From: an uncultured Varibaculum sp. | Lineage (GTDB): Bacteria > Actinomycetota > Actinomycetes > Actinomycetales > Actinomycetaceae | Reading direction: 5' to 3' | Length of the DNA: 21,576 bases | Assembly: GCA_947253735.1 (NCBI GenBank) | Contig: CAMYAU010000012.1 | Span: forward strand, 1-21,576 | Shown: piece after piece, positions 16,045 through 21,576 of the stretch | Layout of the letters: every line of letters begins with the position of its first letter | Numbering within the stretch: position 1 is the stretch's first letter | The notes under the pieces: model-generated | Seen by the model: only the letters and a program-made list of their open reading frames with translations | What the model was told of the DNA's origin: nothing | Databases searched by the model: none | Translations under genes and position numbers: made by a program

Positions 16045-17130
16045 TTACGGGACTCGTACCACCACTGCGCCATGATCCAAGGTGGCAGCGATCTCGCGAT
16101 ATTTTCCTACGGAATCACCGTCCACCTGAATCATCTGTGCCTGCCCATGCACCTTGGCGCTCGCGGTGCGGGTGCGAGTCACATCGGTTTTAGAAACCAG
16201 GCCAGCAGTTAGTTTCCTGACCCCCAAAGTGTCGCGGAAAACCCCGCTGATCACTTCGAGTAGCCCAATCAAACCTCCCCGCACGCTTAGCATCAGTACC
16301 TCTAACCAGCCATCATGGGGGTTAGCTTCCGGGAGCAGGGGAATGCCCCCTACTAGTTCCCCACAGGAAGCAAATAGAAGGGTATTGACTTTGCGGGTGC
16401 GTGGATGTGACTGCCCCCCAAAGGAAACATCCATGGTGATAGGGGGATTATTGGAGGCAGCGATCCCAGAGACAATATAGGCGCCCCACCCGATCGACTC
16501 TTTTAGTTTTTCCGATACCCGAGCCATCACTTCCGCGTCATAACCGATCCCTGCCATCACCAGGAAGGGGAACTCTTGCCCGGTTTCGGTTTTCAAATGC
16601 CCTAAATCAACCTCGGTGTTTTTTCCGGTGAACGCAATTTCGCAAGCACGCTCCAGGGAATTTACTGGAATGTTAAGGTTACGAGCTAAAAGATTCCCGG
16701 TTCCCAAGGGTAAAATCCCCAGTGGAATCCGACTTTTTGCTAGGCGAGCCGCGATAATCCGCAAGGTGCCATCCCCGCCGGCAGAAATAACCAGTCCGGC
16801 CCCCTGCTTAATTGCCTCTTCAGCTTGCCGAGCCCCCAAAGAATCCTGGTCGGTCTCCAAAAAAATCGGAGGTTCGTATCCGGTGTTCTCGGCGCGGCTA
16901 ATAACGGTGCGACGAAAAATATCTAAATCTGCAATCTTAGTGGGGTTGAAAATAACCACTACGCGTTTAGAAAACTCATTACTGCAGGTAGTAACGGGAG
17001 CAGAAAAACCTTGTTTAATCGCTATTTTCATGGCGCGGGTAGCGATACGGCGAGCATTAACCGCCCACGATAAAGAGATGATTCCTAGGATTAGCGCCGC
17101 GATCACCAAAATCCAGAGCACAGTGGTCAT
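16045..17130 (-). CDS. Diacylglycerol kinase family lipid kinase
   Basis: 361 aa. An N-terminal membrane helix (about 4-24) is followed by a DAGK catalytic domain. The strand V-V-V-I-F-N-P-T-K (57-65) opens the nucleotide fold, G-G-D-G-T (118-122) binds ATP phosphates, and P-L-G-T-G-N (141-146) is the second family motif. The C-terminal beta-sandwich domain ends near 361. The family (DgkB/YegS type) phosphorylates diacylglycerol or related lipids with ATP, returning diacylglycerol to phospholipid synthesis. The N-terminal anchor would place the enzyme at the inner face of the membrane; the exact lipid is not determined by sequence. ATG 17130 has no ribosome site but has TAGACT 7 nt upstream, so it is probably leaderless. 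It is convergent with pheA and divergent from serS. Confidence 0.9.
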   Translation of the reverse strand: MTTVLWILVIAALILGIISLSWAVNARRIATRAMKIAIKQGFSAPVTTCSNEFSKRVVVIFNPTKIADLDIFRRTVISRAENTGYEPPIFLETDQDSLGARQAEEAIKQGAGLVISAGGDGTLRIIAARLAKSRIPLGILPLGTGNLLARNLNIPVNSLERACEIAFTGKNTEVDLGHLKTETGQEFPFLVMAGIGYDAEVMARVSEKLKESIGWGAYIVSGIAASNNPPITMDVSFGGQSHPRTRKVNTLLFASCGELVGGIPLLPEANPHDGWLEVLMLSVRGGLIGLLEVISGVFRDTLGVRKLTAGLVSKTDVTRTRTASAKVHGQAQMIQVDGDSVGKYREIAATLDHGAVVVRVP

Positions 17131-17137
17131 AGAGGCT

Positions 17138-17143
17138 AGTCTA
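17138..17143 (-). promoter_or_regulatory. -10 box of a probable leaderless transcript for the lipid kinase
   Basis: TAGACT on the minus strand lies 7 nt before ATG 17130, with no Shine-Dalgarno in between or just upstream. It is the same hexamer as the one before dcd. No clear -35 is visible. Confidence 0.5.
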
Positions 17144-17276
17144 GAGCATTCGAAATAGGAATCTGGAGCGAGTTAGGCAATCTCTGCAGGCTAAATAGTT
17201 GATTAACCCACTTGAGCGACGCTGCTTTCGCTAGTACTGGAGGCAGGGCAAGGTGAGAAGCAAGTCTCGGTGACGA

Positions 17277-17282
17277 TATGAT
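17277..17282 (+). promoter_or_regulatory. -10 box of a probable leaderless serS transcript
   Basis: TATGAT ends 6 nt before ATG 17289. The purine-rich GGAGG at 17239-17243 is 45 nt upstream of the start, too far to serve as its ribosome site. The 158-bp gap to the divergent kinase gene therefore seems to hold two back-to-back leaderless promoters and no T-box leader. Confidence 0.55.
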
Positions 17283-17288
17283 TAAAGC

Positions 17289-18572
17289 ATGATTGATATT
17301 CGTCAACTGCGTGAGGATCCGCAGCCAGCTAAAGATTCGCTAATCGCCCGAGGGGAAGACCCGGCCCGAATTGATGAGGTACTGGCCGCCGATGCCCTCC
17401 GACTAAAGAAGCAGCAAGACTTTGAAGCCATGCGTGCAGAGCAAAAAGCACTTTCTAAGAACATAGGAAAGGCTACCCCTGAGGAGCGCGCTACGGTGTT
17501 GGCGCAAGCAAAAGAGCTGGCTGGGAAAGTTAAAGAGGCAGAGGCCGAGGCAGGAGAGGCCTCTGTCAAAGCGCAGGAACTGTTGGCCGCACTACCCAAT
17601 ATCGTTATTCCTGGGATTCCCTCCGGAGGTGAGGACGACTATGAAGTTCTTGCCCACCACGGTCCTAAGATTCGTGATTTTGCTGCCGAAGGCATCAAAG
17701 TTCGCGATCACCTGGAAATCGGGGAAATGCTGCAGGCAATTGATGTGAAGCGGGGGGCTAAGGTTTCTGGCTCTCGCTTCTATTACTTGCGGGGGATAGG
17801 TGCTCGCCTGGAACTGGCTCTGCTCACTTGCGCCTGGGATTTGGCGGAGCAACACGGATTTATTCCTATGACTACCCCCACTATGGTCACTCCCGACACG
17901 ATGCGCGGGACCGGATTCTTAACTGAGCATTCCGAAGAGATTTACTATTTGCCCGCAGATGACCTCTACCTGGTAGGCACCTCCGAGGTTGCCCTGGGGG
18001 GTTACCATGGCGGAGAAATCCTGGAGCTAGGGGAAGAACCTCTACGTTATTCTGGCTGGTCAGCCTGCTATCGCCGTGAGGCTGGTTCGCATGGTAAAGA
18101 TGTGCGCGGCATTATTCGGGTGCATCAGTTCAATAAGGTAGAGATGTTCTCGTACTGCTTGCCTCAGGTATCGCAAGAAGAACACCAGCGTCTACTGGCT
18201 CTAGAAGAAGAGATGCTGGCAAAAGTAGAGTTACCCTATCGAGTAATCGATACCGCTGCTGGGGATCTCGGTACCTCTGCTGCTCGCAAGTTTGATTGCG
18301 AGGCCTGGCTGCCCAGCCAGGAACGCTACCTCGAGTTAACTTCTACCTCCAATTGCACTACCTATCAGGCGCGTCGCCTGGGGATCCGTTACCGCGACGA
18401 GAATGGGAAAACTCAGCCGGTAGCGACTTTGAACGGTACTTTGGCCTGCACCCGCTGGCTGGTGGCCATTTTGGAAAACCATCAACAGGCAGACGGCAGC
18501 GTCTATGTTCCCCAGGCACTGCGCCCCTACCTGGGAGGAAAAGAACTACTGGAGCCAGTGCCGAACGCCTAA
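17289..18572 (+). CDS. serS: Seryl-tRNA synthetase
   Basis: SerS, 427 aa, the class II enzyme that charges tRNA-Ser. The N-terminal helical arm (about 1-105) is a long coiled coil that grips the long variable arm of tRNA-Ser. The catalytic core carries T-S-E (231-233) in the serine pocket, motif 2 with C-Y-R-R-E-A-G (260-266) and H-Q-F (279-281), and motif 3, N-G-T-L-A-C-T-R-W (382-390). T-S-T-S-N-C (351-356) precedes motif 3. Length and motif spacing are normal for bacterial SerS. It appears to be translated from a leaderless transcript. The NadC-like gene follows 82 bp later, so they may be co-transcribed. A tRNA-Ser gene lies 2.4 kb downstream. Confidence 0.97.
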   Translation: MIDIRQLREDPQPAKDSLIARGEDPARIDEVLAADALRLKKQQDFEAMRAEQKALSKNIGKATPEERATVLAQAKELAGKVKEAEAEAGEASVKAQELLAALPNIVIPGIPSGGEDDYEVLAHHGPKIRDFAAEGIKVRDHLEIGEMLQAIDVKRGAKVSGSRFYYLRGIGARLELALLTCAWDLAEQHGFIPMTTPTMVTPDTMRGTGFLTEHSEEIYYLPADDLYLVGTSEVALGGYHGGEILELGEEPLRYSGWSACYRREAGSHGKDVRGIIRVHQFNKVEMFSYCLPQVSQEEHQRLLALEEEMLAKVELPYRVIDTAAGDLGTSAARKFDCEAWLPSQERYLELTSTSNCTTYQARRLGIRYRDENGKTQPVATLNGTLACTRWLVAILENHQQADGSVYVPQALRPYLGGKELLEPVPNA

Positions 18573-18654
18573 AACTGAGCCCAAAGCGTGAAAGGATTAA
18601 GAAAGGGAGCTCTCGGGCTTCCTGAAATAGTCACCGAAAGGACGGAGAAAGCCA

Positions 18655-19515
18655 ATGGCTGATTACCTGCAGTATCCTCAGGGAGATTATGTACCCAAAA
18701 TAGTTGAGCACGCCCTCGCGGGCTCGCGAAGCTACGGCCAAGATATTGCTACCGCCGCGGTAATCCCCGAAAACGACAAAGCTCGCGTACAGTTTATAGC
18801 CTGCCAAGATGGCCGCATATGCGGGATACCGGTAGCCCGTGAAGTACTAGCGCAAGTGCTAGGGGAATATCAGCTGCACCTGCGGGTTGCCGATGGCACT
18901 TCGGTAACTGCAGGAACTCCGGTTTTAGAACTTAGCGGCAACGCTCGCGGCCTCGTAGAAGCTCGGGATCTATGCCTGTGGTTCTTGTCCCACCTTTCGG
19001 GGATCGCAACCAAGACCGCGCAATGGGCGGAGGTGCTTTCACAGACAAAGCTAGTGGTGCGGGACACCCTCTCAGTTACTCCTGGGTTAGGAGAACTAGA
19101 AAAATACGCAGTCAGGGTCGGAGACGGGATGACTGCTCGTCTCGGTGTCGGCTCCTTCCCTCGGGTGACAGTGGATCATATAACCCTGGGGACTGGGCTA
19201 GGAGACGTAATAAACCAGGTGCGCACCGCGGCAGCGGGTAAACCGATTGAAGTAGAAATCGATCGGCTCCAAGAGTTGGATCCGCTTTTAAAAATGAAGG
19301 TTGATCTGGTTGCGTTGCGGGGCTTTACCCCTGAACAGGCGACCATGGCAGCTGAGCATCGCCTGACGATTAATCCCGGAACCTTGCTGGAAGTTAGGGG
19401 AGATATAAACCTGGAGGACGCGCATGCCTATAGCGAGTCCGGAGTGGATTACCTGGCGCTGCCATCCCTAACTGATGCGGTGACCCCGCTGCGGCACCGC
19501 ATGGAATTTGTCTAG
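18655..19515 (+). CDS. NadC-like (quinolinate phosphoribosyltransferase family) protein with altered active site
   Basis: 286 aa, with the full length and fold order of NadC: an N-terminal sandwich domain (1-110), L-S-H-L-S-G-I-A-T (111-119), then an alpha/beta barrel. NadC makes nicotinate mononucleotide from quinolinate and PRPP. The family signature D-T-R-K-T reads D137-T-L-S-V, so the two basic quinolinate/PRPP residues are gone. The N-H-R of the G-G-G-x-N-H-R segment reads T160-A-R, keeping only the arginine. The lysine of I-K-D-N-H is T172. The aspartate of L-D-N is R222. E201 is kept. It is therefore probably not a working carboxylating phosphoribosyltransferase, or it acts on another substrate. 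ATG 18655 has GGACGGAGAAAG upstream. No nadA or nadB is nearby, and the isomerase gene follows after 48 bp. Confidence 0.82.
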   Translation: MADYLQYPQGDYVPKIVEHALAGSRSYGQDIATAAVIPENDKARVQFIACQDGRICGIPVAREVLAQVLGEYQLHLRVADGTSVTAGTPVLELSGNARGLVEARDLCLWFLSHLSGIATKTAQWAEVLSQTKLVVRDTLSVTPGLGELEKYAVRVGDGMTARLGVGSFPRVTVDHITLGTGLGDVINQVRTAAAGKPIEVEIDRLQELDPLLKMKVDLVALRGFTPEQATMAAEHRLTINPGTLLEVRGDINLEDAHAYSESGVDYLALPSLTDAVTPLRHRMEFV

Positions 19516-19563
19516 TATTTTCAATCCCCACCTAAAATAAAACATCTACAAAGGAGCTGAACA

Positions 19564-20889
19564 ATGTTTTGGTTCGACTCAATCGAACATAACCGGTGGC
19601 TGTCTGCCTGTTTGCAAGACCTGCTGGATTACGGGCGTAAGTCAGAGGTTAAAACTGGGTTTGCCTGCCTAGATCGAAACGGTGAAGTCGACCTTGAACA
19701 GCCGATTCAGCTATATCTAACCGCTAGGATGGTGCACGTATTTTCTCTTGGCGTGCTGCTGGGGATGCCCGGCTGTCGTCGCCTGGTGGAGCATGGGATT
19801 CGCTGTCTTAATCAGTATTTTCGCGACCCCGAGAATGGCGGGTGGTTCGATGCGGTTGAGCATGAACTAGATCAGAATGGACGGGCGATCCCTTATAAAG
19901 GTCGTGACGATAAACGTTCCTACTCCCACGCATTTTTACTATTGGGAGCGGCCTCGGCAACCGCTGCCGATCGGATTGGTGCTCATGAGCTGATGCAAGA
20001 AGCCATCCAGGATAATGATTTGCACTGGTGGGACCAGGAAATGGGGATGGTGCGCGAAAGCTACAACCGCGATTACTCTGTTTGCGAGAACTACCGCGGT
20101 GTGAATTCCAATATGCATATGGCTGAGGCATATATGCTGGTATCTCAGGTTACTAATGACAGCAGGTGGATGGATCGTACGCTGAAGATTTTGCAGCGGG
20201 TGGTCCAAGTTTCCCGAGAATACGATTGGCGAATCCCCGAACATTTTGATGCTCAGTGGCAGCCCCTATTGGGATACAACCGAGAAAATCCACAAGAAAC
20301 CCACCGTGCTTACGGCTCTGACGTGGGGCACTCCTTCACCTTCTCCCGCTTGATTTTACAGGCGCGAGCGATGCTGCAAGATAGCGGAAAAGAGGTGCCT
20401 GCGTGGATGAGTGAAGCCGCAACTGGCATGTTTGAGCGGGCACGGGAAGATGCCTGGAGGCGCGACGGAGCTCCTGGATTTGCTTTCAGTGTGGATTGGG
20501 AAGGTAAACCGGTGATCCGGGATCGTCAGGCCTGGGTACAGTTCGAGGCAATCGGTGCGGCAGTTACTCTGCTGCGGGCAGCTCAACGAGACGGGGTACC
20601 GGTAGAAGAGGTTGAACATTACGAGCATTGTTATCGCTCCTGGCTGGATTTTGCCTATGAACATTTTCTGGTGCGCGGCGGCAGGATCGTGCATAGGTTG
20701 TCTCCGGAAAATCGACCTTTAGATTTAGAGAATCAAAAACTACGGGACAGTGTTTACCATGCGGTCCAGGCCATGTTGTTACCACGACTGCCGCTTACCC
20801 CGGCATTTGCAGTGGCATTGGCGCATGGACAGTTAGATAAACCGCATCCAGCAGAGCCGGAACGCAAAAAGAGATTCGGCGGATTTTAG
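19564..20889 (+). CDS. AGE/YihS-type sugar isomerase or epimerase
   Basis: A 441-aa (alpha/alpha)6-barrel protein of the N-acylglucosamine 2-epimerase superfamily, closest by eye to aldose-ketose isomerases such as YihS (sulfoquinovose isomerase) and mannose isomerase. Expected residues are visible: R55 and H58 in L-T-A-R-M-V-H-V-F, H122 in S-Y-S-H-A-F, N181 and H185 in Y-R-G-V-N-S-N-M-H-M-A-E-A, E226, H256 in G-S-D-V-G-H-S-F-T, W324 and E328, and H399 in Y-H-A-V-Q-A. The two histidines H256 and H399 would perform proton transfer. No sulfoquinovose genes are nearby, and a beta-galactosidase follows, so a neutral hexose (mannose/fructose type) is the more likely substrate; this is inference. 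ATG 19564 has AAAGGAGC 7 nt upstream. It may form an operon with the NadC-like gene. Confidence 0.88.
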   Translation: MFWFDSIEHNRWLSACLQDLLDYGRKSEVKTGFACLDRNGEVDLEQPIQLYLTARMVHVFSLGVLLGMPGCRRLVEHGIRCLNQYFRDPENGGWFDAVEHELDQNGRAIPYKGRDDKRSYSHAFLLLGAASATAADRIGAHELMQEAIQDNDLHWWDQEMGMVRESYNRDYSVCENYRGVNSNMHMAEAYMLVSQVTNDSRWMDRTLKILQRVVQVSREYDWRIPEHFDAQWQPLLGYNRENPQETHRAYGSDVGHSFTFSRLILQARAMLQDSGKEVPAWMSEAATGMFERAREDAWRRDGAPGFAFSVDWEGKPVIRDRQAWVQFEAIGAAVTLLRAAQRDGVPVEEVEHYEHCYRSWLDFAYEHFLVRGGRIVHRLSPENRPLDLENQKLRDSVYHAVQAMLLPRLPLTPAFAVALAHGQLDKPHPAEPERKKRFGGF

Positions 20890-20945
20890 CTCTGGAGGTT
20901 AGCAACTGTAACATGGGGCTTGTCCTTACGCTTCCGCGTAGGCTA

Positions 20946-21035
20946 GGAGAGTTGTCCGAGTGGCCGAAGGAGACGGTCTTGAAAACCGTTATACCCGCAA
21001 GGGTATCAAGGGTTCGAATCCCTTACTCTCCGCCA
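20946..21035 (+). tRNA. tRNA-Ser (anticodon TGA)
   Basis: A full cloverleaf with encoded CCA. The acceptor GGAGAGT pairs with ACTCTCC, the anticodon stem is ACGGT/ACCGT around CTTGAAA (anticodon TGA), a long variable arm TACCC-GCAA-GGGTA is typical of serine tRNA, and the T arm is AAGGG/CCCTT around TTCGAAT. It reads UCA and, by wobble, other UCN codons. CCA is at 21033-21035. Confidence 0.97.
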
Positions 21036-21152
21036 ATGTGCTTTTACCTGCGAGTTTATTAATAATTTTCTTTATCCTTTCAGCTCTACGGCGGGACGGA
21101 GCCAGTGCCGGTTTAAAGTGCAAGCAATAATGCATATTCATAGGAGAAGTAG

Positions 21153-21576
21153 ATGCAGTTAAAAGTTCACCATCATGACCTGCAAGTTTTACACGAAAAT
21201 ACCCTTCCGGCGCGGGCCTACTATATTCCAGTCTCGCCATTGCAGGCTGCCAAAGAAGAAAATCGGGGGTGTAACTTCAATTTAGAGCGCGAAGCATCTG
21301 ATCGTTTCCAGCTTTTGAACGCAGAATGGGATTTCGGTTTCTATCCGAATTTAGAGGCGGTACCCACAGATTTTTTCGCGCCCGCGGCAGCGCCTCTCCC
21401 AGCGCGGATTCCGGTGCCCGGAACCTGGCAGCATCATGGCTACGATCAGCATCAATACACCAATATCAACTATCCTTTCCCCTTTGATCCGCCCCATGTT
21501 CCCCATAACAATCCCGCCGGGGCCTATCGCCACACCTTTAGCTACCAGAAAGACCCGCAGGCGCCCGGTGCTACTT
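21153..21576 (+). CDS. lacZ: LacZ-type beta-galactosidase (GH2), N-terminal part, runs off the window
   Basis: The first 141 codons of an open frame that continues past the window end. ATG 21153 has AGGAGA about 6 nt upstream. The translation begins MQLKVHHHDLQVLHENTLPA and reaches the GH2 sugar-binding (jelly-roll) domain. There L-L-N-A-E-W-D-F-G-F-Y, I-P-V-P-G-T-W-Q-H-H-G-Y-D, Y-T-N-I-N-Y-P-F and V-P-H-N-N-P-A-G-A-Y-R match the N-terminal signatures of LacZ beta-galactosidases (E. coli has the same blocks around P-S-N-W-Q-M-H-G-Y-D). These enzymes hydrolyse lactose and other beta-galactosides; LacZ proteins are about 1000 aa, so most of the gene, including both catalytic glutamates, lies outside. 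There is no signal peptide, so it is probably cytosolic. It is a separate transcript from the tRNA, 117 bp downstream. Confidence 0.9.
   Translation, partial: MQLKVHHHDLQVLHENTLPARAYYIPVSPLQAAKEENRGCNFNLEREASDRFQLLNAEWDFGFYPNLEAVPTDFFAPAAAPLPARIPVPGTWQHHGYDQHQYTNINYPFPFDPPHVPHNNPAGAYRHTFSYQKDPQAPGAT

Noticed and set aside
17131..17288. T-box or other riboswitch in front of serS
   Set aside because: The -10 box lies 6 nt from the ATG, leaving no room for a leader, and no T-box-like sequence or terminator hairpin is visible.
18573..18654. Terminator between serS and the NadC-like gene
   Set aside because: Only a distant 5-bp AGCCC/GGGCT pair is present, without a T-run; co-transcription is at least as likely.
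20922..20940. Hairpin TACGC-ttcc-GCGTA just before tRNA-Ser as a terminator of the isomerase gene
   Set aside because: A 5-bp stem with no T-run is too weak to call; it could equally be part of the tRNA promoter region.
20989..21240. Minus-strand 83-aa open frame ending in a K-G-F-E-P-L-I-P-L-like tail
   Set aside because: It is antisense to the tRNA-Ser gene and the start of the beta-galactosidase. This tail is a well-known artefact of translating the reverse strand of serine tRNAs.

Overview
The window looks like chromosomal DNA of a moderate-GC actinobacterium that can grow without oxygen. Signs of this are several GTG and TTG starts, promoters whose -10 box sits 6-7 nt before a start codon with no Shine-Dalgarno, a dCTP deaminase of the mycobacterial (deaminase plus dUTPase) type, a DUF4235 protein, and the three-subunit anaerobic glycerol-3-phosphate dehydrogenase. 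A member of the Actinomycetaceae (Varibaculum/Mobiluncus-like) would fit, but that placement is inference from gene content only. I see no phage, transposon, CRISPR array, rRNA or other mobile element.

Layout. 1-73: a tRNA-Gly(CCC) on the minus strand with a textbook promoter. 195-605: a small Nudix hydrolase. 672-4802: a tightly overlapping minus-strand glpABC operon, preceded by a 471-bp AT-richer gap (4803-5273) full of inverted repeats. 5274-7014: dcd, overlapped at its end by an unrecognised 383-aa protein. 7298-7567: DUF4235 membrane protein. 7599-9320 (-): a membrane-anchored PQQ-like beta-propeller protein. 9615-10457 (+): a family 2 glycosyltransferase that collides, with a 58-bp tail-to-tail overlap, with a 1532-aa membrane protein (10400-14998, -). 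15077-16009: prephenate dehydratase (pheA). 16045-17130 (-): a lipid/diacylglycerol kinase-family protein. 17289-18572: serS. 18655-19515: a NadC-like phosphoribosyltransferase whose signature active-site residues are replaced. 19564-20889: a YihS/AGE-type sugar isomerase. 20946-21035: tRNA-Ser(TGA). 21153 to the window end: the start of a LacZ-type beta-galactosidase.

How the parts work together. GlpABC oxidises glycerol-3-phosphate at the membrane and passes electrons to quinone. Dcd and the Nudix protein act on nucleotide pools. PheA and SerS are housekeeping. The sugar isomerase and beta-galactosidase on either side of tRNA-Ser suggest sugar catabolism.

The least explained part is 7.6-15.0 kb: a beta-propeller protein anchored in the membrane, a cytosolic GT2 enzyme and a giant protein made of two copies of 'extracytoplasmic alkaline-phosphatase-like domain plus multi-helix membrane block'. 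They may form a cell-envelope glycan module that has not been described. The other leading candidates for novelty are the catalytically degenerate NadC paralogue and the repeat-rich region upstream of glpA.
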